The position numbers and the translations under genes are program-made. Source: Paenibacillus cisolokensis (GTDB lineage Bacteria; Bacillota; Bacilli; Paenibacillales; Paenibacillaceae). From it: 32,309 nt of DNA. Positions 17,943 through 25,682 of this stretch are shown here, piece after piece (the first letter of the stretch is position 1; every line of letters begins with the position of its first letter). Location of the stretch: the NCBI RefSeq assembly GCF_018403665.1, contig NZ_BOVJ01000100.1, positions 1 to 32,309 on the forward strand, read 5' to 3'. The notes beneath the pieces are model-generated. The model was not told the origin of the DNA, did not search any database, and was given only the letters and a program-made list of their open reading frames with translations.

Positions 17943-18664
17943 TTACCCGAGCAGATTGCGCTTGCGGATGCTGCCGGCGATCAAGCGGCTGCCGAACATG
18001 ACGGACAACGCCGCAGCGGCGAGCGCCGAGCCGGGATACCACCATTCTCCCCTGCTGACCGAGGCTGTAAGATGTCTCGTTAATCCGATGCCGCTAAACC
18101 ACAAGACAGCCACCAAAACCGCTATAATGACAAGGTAGACGCTGCAGATCAGAAAATATTTTTTGCCGCTGACCGATTGTTCCCAATAGATATATTGAAT
18201 GGCCAAAGCGATGGAATAACCGATCCAGAACAGAGCGTACAGAACGAAAGGGTATAACGGCAGCGCCTGGCCTATAGCCAACGCGATAACGTACTGGGAT
18301 ATAAAGTAAATGAACAATACGGGGATCATCACCACGAACAGCAACAACAACCGGCCCGCCACGATCTGCGGGATCGATATCGGCATCGTTCGCCATAACG
18401 CCAGTTTCCGCGTAAAGCTGTCGTCCTTCCAATATTTCATCGTGAAGCCGCTAACCATAAACCCCATGCTCGGCAATACGCTTAGCATCATGAAATCGAT
18501 CGCCCAAGTCCAACTCTCGTCCGGCTGTCCCGCGAAAAGTGCTTTGGTCAGAGGGAAGGTAACGGCTGTCAGATACACGGTAAAATAATCGTAAACATCA
18601 GCCCCATGCGATCTCGCCACAATTCATGCTTGGCGATTCGCCATCCGCCTCGCCAGTCATTCAT
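17943..18664 (-). CDS. Membrane protein, probable ABC permease of the GntR operon, frameshifted
   Basis: This hydrophobic protein has about six membrane segments, including IVAGRLLLLFVVMIPVLFIYF and YFLICSVYLVIIAVLVAVLWF, and ends with a basic SIRKRNLLG. It is the first gene of the operon and the likely partner of the YtrB-like ATPase. As given, the open frame starts at 18620 with an unrelated MARSHGADVYDY. One more T on the coding strand at the A4 run at 18582-18585 restores a start MNDWRGGWRIAKHELWRDRM followed by GLMFTIIFTVYL, from the ATG at 18664 with GAGG upstream. The repaired length is 240 residues. The initial amphipathic KHELWRDR segment is typical of ABC-2 permeases. Confidence 0.8.
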
Positions 18665-18686
18665 ATGCCTCACGTCCCGGTCATCA

Positions 18687-18712
18687 TACTGTGTATATCT
18701 TTATATACAGTA
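18687..18712 (-). promoter_or_regulatory. Palindromic operator, probable GntR (YtrA-type) site
   Basis: TACTGTGTATA (18687-18697) and TATATACAGTA (18702-18712) form an inverted repeat with one mismatch in 11 and a 4-bp centre. It overlaps the -10 box and the start site of the operon that encodes the GntR regulator, which fits autorepression. Confidence 0.78.
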
Positions 18713-18737
18713 TAACCATGCATTTTTTTGCTGTCAA
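18709..18737 (-). promoter_or_regulatory. Sigma-A promoter of the GntR/ABC operon
   Basis: On the minus strand TTGACA (18737-18732) and TATACT (18714-18709) are spaced by 17 bp. This near-consensus promoter would be strong unless repressed. The leader to the ATG at 18664 is about 40 nt. Confidence 0.85.
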
Positions 18738-18796
18738 CAAACGGCGAGAAAGTTCTATGGAACCGCGAACTAGGGGTTTGACCGGATCGGGAAAGC

Positions 18797-18896
18797 AGAG
18801 ATTTGACGGAGCTTTGACGGAGATTTGATGCTGTGATGGGACTTTAATGCCGGGATGGGGCTTTGTTGCTGGGATGGGGCTTTGTTGCCGGGCCGA
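18797..18896. repeat. Degenerate 19-20 bp direct repeats
   Basis: The phrase GGGATGGGGCTTTGTTGC recurs with small changes (CCGGGATGGGG-CTTTGTTGC, TGGGATGGGG-CTTTGTTGC, GTGATGGGA-CTTTAATGC). It is preceded by shorter GCTTTGACGGAGATTTGA forms. The array decays toward its left end. Confidence 0.65.
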
Positions 18897-19009
18897 ATCT
18901 TTCTGTGCGAAACTTTAGTCCGGCTCCAAATCGCGCACGGTGAGGAAACCGATTGATGCCAGACCAGCTTTGTTAGTTTCGGGGGCAGGCGGAACGGATC
19001 TAAAGGGAA

Positions 19010-19194
19010 TTCCTGCAAATATACATCTTTTTTTCTATATTATCTAGTAATAACAGAAAATTCCTGCAAAAGTACATCATTCTCATGCCGAAACCTTGCG
19101 ATAGAGCCGTTGAGGCTTAAAAAATTGTATTTTTGCAGCAATTTCTTCAAAATCAACCGATTTCGTCGGTAAAAGATGCATATTTGCAGTATTT
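19010..19194. repeat. Nested inverted set of four short elements
   Basis: Copy 1 is TTCCTGCAAATATACATC (19010-19027) and copy 2 is TTCCTGCAAAAGTACATC (19061-19078). Two inverted copies follow: TGTATTTTTGCAGCAA (19126-19141) and GATGCATATTTGCAGTAT (19175-19192). Copy 1 can pair with copy 4 (15 of 18 positions) and copy 2 with copy 3 (about 14 of 18), and a small ACCGA/TCGGT hairpin (19156-19170) lies between copies 3 and 4. The arrangement suits a MITE-like or other palindromic interspersed element. I see no open frame and no clear target duplication. Confidence 0.6.
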
Positions 19195-19459
19195 TGTAAT
19201 TTTGCATCGATTATGAGTTACGCGCAAATGATGAGAGCCTGGGCAAGCGCCAATAGCGAGTGCTGAAGTCGGACGAATTGCTGATGAGCGGGCCGGTTAT
19301 GCAGTAAATATGGTGTTCTTATGGTATCGGTGCTGCTGCATGTGTGCCCGGACCGTATACCGTCGGGGGCGACGCGCGCAACACAATGGCCAGCATCGGC
19401 TTATCCTTGGAGGTCGAGATCTGCGGTCGGTGAAATATGGGTGACGAGACACGAGTGAT

Positions 19460-19585
19460 GAGATACGAATGTTAAGATACGAATGTTGAGATACGGATGT
19501 TGAGATACGGATGTTGAGATACGGATGTTGAGATACGAATGTTGAGATACGAATGTTGAGATACGAATGTTGAGATACGAATGTT
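19460..19585. repeat. 14-bp tandem array, nine full copies
   Basis: The unit is GAGATACGAATGTT. Nine consecutive 14-bp copies run from 19460 to 19585. Copies 3-5 have GGATGTT instead of GAATGTT and copy 2 begins AAG. A partial copy (GAGATGCGG) follows. Flanking sequence on both sides, about 19437-19459 and 19595-19790, carries decayed relatives such as GAGATGCGGAGATGAG and GTGATGAGATACG. The unit length is not a multiple of three, so it is not a coding repeat. Confidence 0.92.
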
Positions 19586-19796
19586 GAGATGCGGTCAATA
19601 AGTTACGGTAAATGGGATACGATGCGAGGGATGAGTTACGGTCGCGAGATGCGGAGATGAGTAACGGCTAATGGGATGTTGGCGATGCATTGCGGTCGAT
19701 AAGTTGCGTCTGATGAGATACCGGCGATGGGACGCGAGTGAGATGCGAGTGATGGGTTGCCGGCATGAGACGCGAGGGAGTTTCGAACAATGAGTT

Positions 19797-19828
19797 AAAA
19801 AACAGGACGAATGCCGCGGCATCGTCCC
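19797..19828 (-). terminator. Terminator of the cytochrome oxidase operon
   Basis: On the minus strand a GC-rich stem (GGACG-ATGCCG / CGGCAT-CGTCC with a single bulged base) is followed by CTGTTTTTT. It lies about 35 bp after the DUF420 stop. Confidence 0.75.
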
Positions 19829-19860
19829 GTCCAATCTTCCCAGATTCAATGGTCGCAATC

Positions 19861-20322
19861 TTAGCCAAATATGGCGTCGATAAGCGGTTTCGTATGTCCG
19901 CCCGGATACAGAATGTACAGCAGCAAATAGACCATAACGCCGGTTATCGCGGTGGCGAACCAGATTACGGCCGTCACCCTGCCCCATCGGCGGTGCTTGG
20001 CGAATTTCTCCTTGAAGGCCAGCGTCAGCGTCGTAATGCCGAATACGGCCGCGACCGTGGCGAGCACGATATGAAACAGCAGAAAAACGAGATAGAAAGG
20101 CTTCAGGCTGTCCGGTCCGCCCCACTGCGTATTGCCGTCGAAGATCGTTCTCGAGACGTATACGATAAAGAAAACGAGGGCCGCCGCTGCCGCCGCCAGC
20201 ATTACTTTGCGGTGCGCCTCCAGCCGTCTCTTGGCGGCAAGCGGCCAACCGATCGCGACGAGAACGGCGCTAATGATAATGAATGATGTGCTGATCGTCG
20301 GCAAAATCAAAAAATGTTCCAC
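19861..20322 (-). CDS. DUF420 membrane protein, YozB/CtaM-like oxidase assembly factor
   Basis: This intact 153-residue protein has four to five membrane helices. It has the DUF420 pattern: LPTISTSFIIISAVLVAIGW, then RRLEAHRKVMLAA with the conserved histidine, then FYLVFLLFHIVLATVAAVFGI with a second histidine, then KEKFAKHRRWGRVTAVIWFATAITGVMVYLLLY. In Staphylococcus the homologue CtaM is needed for a functional haem-A oxidase; B. subtilis YozB is its relative. Its position at the end of the cta operon supports an assembly role. The start is GTG at 20322 behind GGTGGG. Confidence 0.88.
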   Translation of the reverse strand: MEHFLILPTISTSFIIISAVLVAIGWPLAAKRRLEAHRKVMLAAAAAALVFFIVYVSRTIFDGNTQWGGPDSLKPFYLVFLLFHIVLATVAAVFGITTLTLAFKEKFAKHRRWGRVTAVIWFATAITGVMVYLLLYILYPGGHTKPLIDAIFG

Positions 20323-20357
20323 TGGTATCCCACCTATATTCGCAAATGAAAATCTGG

Positions 20358-21256
20358 TTAATGCGCTCCGTCAGTGGCGCCCGGAAGATCGTCCTCCGTA
20401 TGCTCGCGCTTGAACCAATGGCTGAAAATATAAGCCAGTATGGCCCCGTACATCACTTCCTGCACGAGCTTCATGACGATACCGCCGAGCTGCTGATCCT
20501 CCAAAGGATCCAAGATTTGAAAGAACAGAGGACCGCCGTTAAAACGGGTCAACAAATCGCCCGGGTCCCCGCTGACGCAATAGCCCATTGCGGTCGCCCA
20601 TACGTTCGGGTCGTTGTACGTGCCGTACAGCGTATTGCCGGAAAAATAATGAGCGCGCACGCAGGCGTCAACAAGGCGCCATTCGCAAAAACGTAAGCCA
20701 TCTTCTTCACATCGGTCAGCCGGCTCCACTCCGGAACCGGGCAAGCGATCTGCGCCCACATCATCATCGACGTGATCAACAGCACCACATAATACAAGCG
20801 ATGCACCATAAAATGGGTCATCACATAGTCATGCACAAGCGGCACATGATAAATCGAAAACAGAATATTAAAAAGGAGCAGCGTCAGAATCGGATGCATC
20901 AATCCGGAAAATTTGCGCCAGAAAGGAGCTGCGAACAGTCGCCTCCAAACGAAAGCGGGCACACCAAGCAGGATAAGCGGCGGCGCAATCAGATAGGAAA
21001 GCGACATACTGACCATATGAGCGGTAAACAGAAGATGGCCAAGCAGGTCAAGCGGACCGCCGTTCGCCAGATAATAGAACAATATGCCGGTTACGAACAT
21101 TACTTTTTGTTTTGTTGTCGCAGGCGCTTCGCCAGGCTCATGCTTCAACCGCCACGGCCCGATGATATAGAAATAGCCGATGACGACAGCCGCCATGAAA
21201 AAGAAAAACATCGGACTCCACAGCTCTTCAAAGCTGAAATATTCCAAACCGAGCAT
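20358..21256 (-). CDS. ctaG: Cytochrome oxidase assembly protein CtaG (Caa3-type), frameshifted
   Basis: This polytopic membrane protein of the caa3_CtaG family (PF09678) is needed for caa3 oxidase maturation in B. subtilis. Recognisable segments are VIGYFYIIGPWR, YLANGGPLDLLGHLLFTAHMVSMSLSYLIAPPLILLGVP, FSIYHVPLVHDYVM and the C-terminal LGGIVMKLVQEVMYGAILAYIF. The frame breaks at the A5 run at 20642-20646. One more T on the coding strand joins ACALIIF to SGNTLYGTYNDPNVWA. The repaired protein has 299 residues. The ATG at 21256 follows GGGAGGGATTGAG. It lies about 100 bp after the subunit IV gene, in the same direction. Confidence 0.92.
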
Positions 21257-21353
21257 CTCAATCCCTCCCTTCACAAACGCAAGGAGACGTTATATTTTTA
21301 AAAAAAAGAGGGGGCCGATTGGACCCACCTCTTTTCAATTATGGATCGGCTGC

Positions 21354-21673
21354 TTACCACCAAACCCAATAAAGTGCCATAATGACACAGGTAAATGCGA
21401 CGAAGGCACCGCCAAAATACCGATGATCGGAAACAGGTGACCGCGGTCTTTCATGTGCATCCAGAATGCCATTTGAATAATGACCTGCAAAATCGCCATC
21501 GTCACCAGCATGATGTAAATGAACGTTTCGTTCATCTCGCCGGACATGACCAGCGCAAACGCCAGCAACGTCAATACGACCGAGAAGATAAACGCGATAA
21601 CATGCTTTTGGGGTCCTTCAAGCCTATGCCGTCTCGGCCGCTCTTCTGTCAGCGTATGATTGTCTGCTGCCAT
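21354..21673 (-). CDS. ctaF: Cytochrome c oxidase subunit IV, frameshifted
   Basis: This small three-helix oxidase subunit of the bacterial COX4 type begins with a soluble RPRRHRLEGPQKHVIAF, then FSVVLTLLAFALVMSG, then FIYIMLVTMAILQVIIQMAFWMHMKDRGHLFPIIGI. As given, the third helix is garbled (AVPSSHLPVSL). One more T on the coding strand at the A4 run at 21414-21417 restores FGGAFVAFTCVIMALYWVWW and a stop at 21354, giving 106 residues. The frameshift is certain in my view because the recovered end is the conserved end of the family. The gene follows ctaE by 3 bp. Confidence 0.9.
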
Positions 21674-21676
21674 CGA

Positions 21677-22297
21677 TCAGCCCACCTTTCCCATCAAGTA
21701 AACGACGGTGAAAATGAAAACCCAGACGACGTCGATAAAGTGCCAGTACATGGCCGAAACGTAAACCTTCGGCGCCGTTATGACGGTCAACCCTTTTTTC
21801 ATCAGTTGCCCGATCAGAAGCGAAATCCAGCAAATGCCGAACAGCACGTGTGCGCCGTGGAACCCGACCAGCGTATAGAAGGAGGAACTGAAGGCGCTCG
21901 TCGTGAAGCCGTGACCTTCATGCACATAGTGATAAAATTCGTAGATCTCCAGAATCAGAAAGCCGAGACCGAGCAATACCGTAATGACAAGCCACGAAAT
22001 AAGCTGCTTCGTTTGCTGGCGATGCATCGCCTGGATGGCGAAGACGCTCGTCAAGCTGGACGTCAGCAGGAGGAAAGTCGCAAGCGCCACGAGCGGCAGC
22101 TGGAACAGTTCCTGACCTGTCGGATTTCCTTCGCCCACCTGATGGCGGAGCGCAAGGAAGGCCGAGAAGAGAGTACCGAACAAGACGGTCTCCCCACCAA
22201 GGAAAAGCCAGAAGCCCAGAACCTTGTTGCGGCCTTCCAGGGTTGCCTTCTCGGGCTCGTGCGGCAGCTTGCCATCTGCGTGTGAATGAGCGCTCAT
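21677..22297 (-). CDS. ctaE: Cytochrome c oxidase subunit III
   Basis: This intact 206-residue subunit III has five membrane helices, the short bacterial form. Typical segments are KVLGFWLFLGGETVLFGTLFSAFLALR, the HEGHGFTTSAFSSSFYTLVGFHGAHVLFG region with its conserved His/Glu residues, and the final YWHFIDVVWVFIFTVVYLMG. Subunit III stabilises the catalytic core of the proton-pumping oxidase. Its ATG overlaps the ctaD stop (ATGA), so translation is coupled. Confidence 0.95.
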   Translation of the reverse strand: MSAHSHADGKLPHEPEKATLEGRNKVLGFWLFLGGETVLFGTLFSAFLALRHQVGEGNPTGQELFQLPLVALATFLLLTSSLTSVFAIQAMHRQQTKQLISWLVITVLLGLGFLILEIYEFYHYVHEGHGFTTSAFSSSFYTLVGFHGAHVLFGICWISLLIGQLMKKGLTVITAPKVYVSAMYWHFIDVVWVFIFTVVYLMGKVG

Positions 22298-24142
22298 GCT
22301 TTTACCCCCTTGCCCTGCAGTTCGTCCGGCTCAATATGGAAGCCGTGGTCATCCTTGACGGACCGGATCACCATGCAGGCAAACATGATAATGAGGCCGG
22401 CTGCGCCAATATAGTAATTGTGGTACATGAAACCGAAACCGGCAATGAACAATCCGACCGACATAATGAACGGCAGAATCGACGGAGAAGGCATATGAAT
22501 CGATCCCAGCGGTTCGGCCGGCGTCATGCCTTTGTTGCCGTCCATCTTCTCTTTCCACAGCGCGTCATAACCGCGAACGAGCGGCGTTTGCGCAAAGTTG
22601 TACTCCGGCGCAGGCGAAGAAATCGCCCATTCCAGCGTGCGGCCGTCTTCCCACGGATCGTCCGCGGCATTCCGCGGTTTCGCCGCCGTAATGACGATAT
22701 TGATCAGGAAGGCGACCGTGCCGATGCCCATCAGGATGGCGCCGATCGTGCTGATCAGGTTCAGTCCGTTAAAGCCGAGACCGTCCAGATAGGTCCAGAT
22801 CCGGCGCGGCATGCCGAGCAAACCGAGGAAGTGCTGGACGAAGAACGTCATATGGAACCCGATGAAGAACGTCACGAACGTGATTTTTCCGATCGTTTCG
22901 TTCAGCATCCGTCCGAACATCTTCGGCCACCAGTAATGCAGGCCCGCAAAGATCCCCATAATCAATCCGCCTACGATGACGTAGTGAAAGTGCGCTACGA
23001 CAAAGTAGGAGTCGTGGTACTGGAAGTCGGCCGGCGCCGCAGCCAGCATAACGCCGGTTACACCGCCCATAACGAACGTCGGAATAAATCCGATCGCGAA
23101 CAGGCTGGCCGTTGTAAAGCGGATGGAGCCGCCCCACATGGTAAAAATCCAGTTAAAGATTTTAATGCCCGTAGGCACCGCAATGAGCATGGTCGCGATC
23201 GAGAACAACGCGTTCGCCACCGGTCCGAGCCCTGTCGTAAACATATGGTGAGCCCAAACCATGAAGCCCAGAAATCCGATCAGCATCGTCGCGAAAACCA
23301 TCGAGCTGTATCCGAAGAGCCGTTTCCGCGAGAACGTGCAGACCACTTCGGAAATGATGCCGAAAGCCGGCAGGATCAAAATATACACTTCAGGGTGACC
23401 GAAAATCCAGAAAATATGCTCCCACAAAATCGTGTTCCCGCCATTGGCAGGATTGAAGAAATTGGCGTCGAACAGCCGGTCGAACATGAGCGCCGCAAGA
23501 CCGACGGTCAGAGCCGGGAAAGCGAACAGGATCAGCGCCGATGTAATAAATACCGTCCACGTAAACATCGGCATCCGCATGAAGCTCATGCCCGGGGCGC
23601 GCATATTGATGATCGTCGCCATAAAGTTGATGCCGCCGAGCAGCGTGCCGATACCGGCAATCTGCAAACCGATAACATAGTAGTCTACGCCATGATCTCC
23701 GCTGTAAGTCGTTCCCGCGAGCGGCACGTACGAAGTCCAGCCGGCGTCGGGAGCTCCTCCGGTAAACCAGCTGACATTCAGCAGCAGACCGCCGAACAGA
23801 AAAGTCCAAAATCCGAGCGAGTTCAGAAAAGGGAATGCGACGTCGCGCGCGCCGATCTGCAGCGGAATGATCGCATTCATCAGCGCAAACAGCAGCGGCA
23901 TCGCTGCCAGGAAAATCATGGTCGTGCCGTGCATCGTCAACAGTTCGTTGAACATGTCGGCGCTGACAAAGTTATTGAGCGGCTTCCAGAGCTGAATGCG
24001 AATCAGAATGGCTTCCAGCCCGCCGATCAGGAAGAAAATCCGCCGGCAATCAAATACAGAATGCCGATTTTTTATGGTCAACCGTCGTCAGCCAATCCAT
24101 CAGGCCGCGGTAACGTTTAACCGGGTGTGCTGCGTGAGCCAA
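22294..24142 (-). CDS. ctaD: Cytochrome c oxidase subunit I, two frameshifts near the N-terminus
   Basis: This is the catalytic haem-copper subunit. It has haem and copper ligands in MHGTTMIF, the WIFGHPEVYILILPAFG segment with the cross-linked His-Tyr pair, VWAHHMFTTG and the haem ligands in FVVAHFHYV. The first 40 codons contain two missing bases, at the T6 run at 24068-24073 and the A4 run at 24035-24038. Repair gives MDWLTTVDHKKIGILYLIA followed by GGFFFLIGGLEAILIRIQLW. The start is TTG at 24142 with a perfect GGAGGT seven bases upstream. The repaired length is 616 residues, typical of Bacillus CtaD with its C-terminal extension. As given, no correct N-terminus can be translated. Confidence 0.95.
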
Positions 24143-24192
24143 GGTGGGGACCTCCTTCAATCACCGATGATTTTTCTTTATTCTGTCGATCC

Positions 24193-25235
24193 TTAATAAT
24201 CAAGCTTTAGCTCCGACAAATACTTGGCTATGCCGTCAAGCTCCTGCTCCGTCAACGCCACTTTGCCCATTCCGTTGCCGGGTTTGATTTTGTCCGGATC
24301 CTCGATCCATCTTTTCAAGTTTTCATAAACCGTACCTTCGTTAGCGTATTTCGCATCATCGGTATTGACCAATATGCCTCCAACCGTCTCCCGGCTGCCG
24401 ATGCCCGTCAGGTTCGGATAGATCATGCCGCCCTGATCGCCGACCGCGTGGCAGGACAGACATTTGCTGACGAAGGCTTCTCGGACGGCAGGATCGGCAG
24501 GAAGTTCCACCGGCTCTTTCAACGCTGCGATCCAGCGGTCGAAGGAAGCTTCGTCCACCGCCTTCACCTTAAAGTCCATAAGTGCATGGGAAGGGCCGCA
24601 CAGTTCAGCACATTTGCCCAAATAGACGCCCGGCTTCGGGGCTTCGAAGTACATCGTGTTCACGTTGGCGCCGGCGTTCGAGTCGATTTTGCCGGCCAGC
24701 GCGGGAATCCAGAACGAGTGCTTGACATCTCCCGATTTCGTTTCGATAGCAATTTTGGCATTGGTCGGAATGACCATTTCCTGCGCTGTCTTGATGCCGA
24801 ATTGCGGATATTCGAATTCCCACCAGTATTGATGGGACGTTACGATAACTTGAACCGCGTCCGGATCTTTCGAGTAATCCTTTGACAAACCGAATACCGA
24901 CTGAACCGTTGGCACGCCCAGAATAATCAGCAGGATGATCGGAATAACCGTCCAGACGATCTCCAGCTTGTGATTGCCTTCAACCTGAACGGGAATCGTA
25001 TTGTCGCCGCGTCTCCGGCGGAACTTCACGATGACGTACAGAGAGAGGCACAAACGACAATGACGACAAAGGACATAATCGTAATCGCCAGTTTCATCAA
25101 ACCGAACTGCTCTTCAGCTACCGGCCCTTGCGGATTTAACGCCGACAGATCCGCACGACCGCAAGCGGAGAGCAGCAGTGCCATTCCGGCGAGCAGCGGC
25201 AAGAGACGTTTTACTGCATGCCACCGATTCATCAT
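24193..25235 (-). CDS. ctaC: Cytochrome c oxidase subunit II with fused cytochrome c (caa3 type), frameshifted
   Basis: This lipoprotein (lipobox LLSAC) has two membrane helices, a CuA domain and a C-terminal cytochrome c domain. The CuA site is seen in KHSFWIPAL and CAELCGPSHALM. The haem c site is CLSCH, with a later GNGMGKVAL segment supplying the Met ligand. The fused cytochrome marks a caa3 oxidase that takes electrons directly from menaquinol via the bc complex. The frame breaks between the helices. One more T on the coding strand at the A3 run at 25052-25054 gives SFVVIVVLCLSLYVIVKFRR. The repaired length is 347 residues. The ATG is at 25235. This is the first gene of the cta operon in the window. 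Confidence 0.94.
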
Positions 25236-25305
25236 TAATCAACCCCACTTTTTACGTTTTCACAGTTGCCCATAAACAAACCCCGCTTCATGAATGCAAG
25301 CGGTA

Positions 25306-25319
25306 TGTAAGCGTTTTTG
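25306..25319. promoter_or_regulatory. Weak cre-like site in the ctaC leader
   Basis: TGTAAGCGTTTTTG matches 12 of 14 positions of TGTAAGCGNTTNCA. It lies in the untranslated leader of ctaC, where a roadblock by CcpA is conceivable; cta genes are glucose-repressed in B. subtilis. The two mismatches fall at conserved positions. Confidence 0.35.
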
Positions 25320-25394
25320 TGCGGTATGGCCAAAGGGAACTGTGTGGTGCGATGATGCATTTTGCCAACTTCGTACAACTTAATTACTTTACTT

Positions 25395-25423
25395 AATATA
25401 AAGTTGTAGTATCTATTTGTCAA
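25395..25423 (-). promoter_or_regulatory. Sigma-A promoter of the cta operon
   Basis: On the minus strand TTGACA (25423-25418) and TATATT (25400-25395) are 17 bp apart. The leader to the ctaC ATG is about 150 nt. Confidence 0.82.
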
Positions 25424-25682
25424 TGTTCGGGAAGGAGTTCACAAATTGTTCTCAAAGATGTCAAAATTGCCGATCCGGCGCGGTTTTTCCACTGCTGCGC
25501 GAATGTCGCCGAACCCTTTTCGCAGCCGCTGAAGCGGCGTCGGGACTGCCGCAGTCAGTCCCAGACTCTATCCTACATTGTGCACCATATCCATGGTCAA
25601 TTATGTATCCGCCATGCACGCATATTTCGCCGGAGGGAACAAAGCCTATACGTTAAAGAAACGAAAGGGAGGCATACGGGCC
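25424..25682. other. Intergenic stretch between ctaC promoter and spore lipoprotein gene
   Basis: There is no supported gene. It holds two small hairpins: CCGCT-GA-AGCGG around 25525-25536, and GGGACTG (25542-25548) with CAGTCCC (25556-25562). A promoter for the lipoprotein gene must lie here, but I could not assign a sporulation sigma-factor consensus with confidence. Confidence 0.5.

Larger units (their letters stand above)
18738..19796. other. Non-coding, repeat-rich intergenic island
   Basis: No convincing gene lies here on either strand. The island contains degenerate 19-20 bp repeats (18797-18896), a nested set of four short inverted elements (19010-19194) and a 14-bp tandem array with decayed flanks (19460-19790), each listed separately. 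The rest, 19200-19440, shows nothing that I can name. Confidence 0.75.

Noticed and set aside
19460-19585. CRISPR-like array
   Set aside because: The 14-bp units are directly adjacent with no spacers, and no cas gene is present.
19401-19598. Reading frame on the minus strand with a repeating peptide
   Set aside because: The peptide repeat arises from the 14-bp tandem array read through all three phases, and there is no ribosome binding site.
22243-24120. A 625-codon open frame on the plus strand opposite ctaD
   Set aside because: It is the shadow of a GC-rich highly conserved gene; the translation is Arg/His/Gln-rich with no family features.
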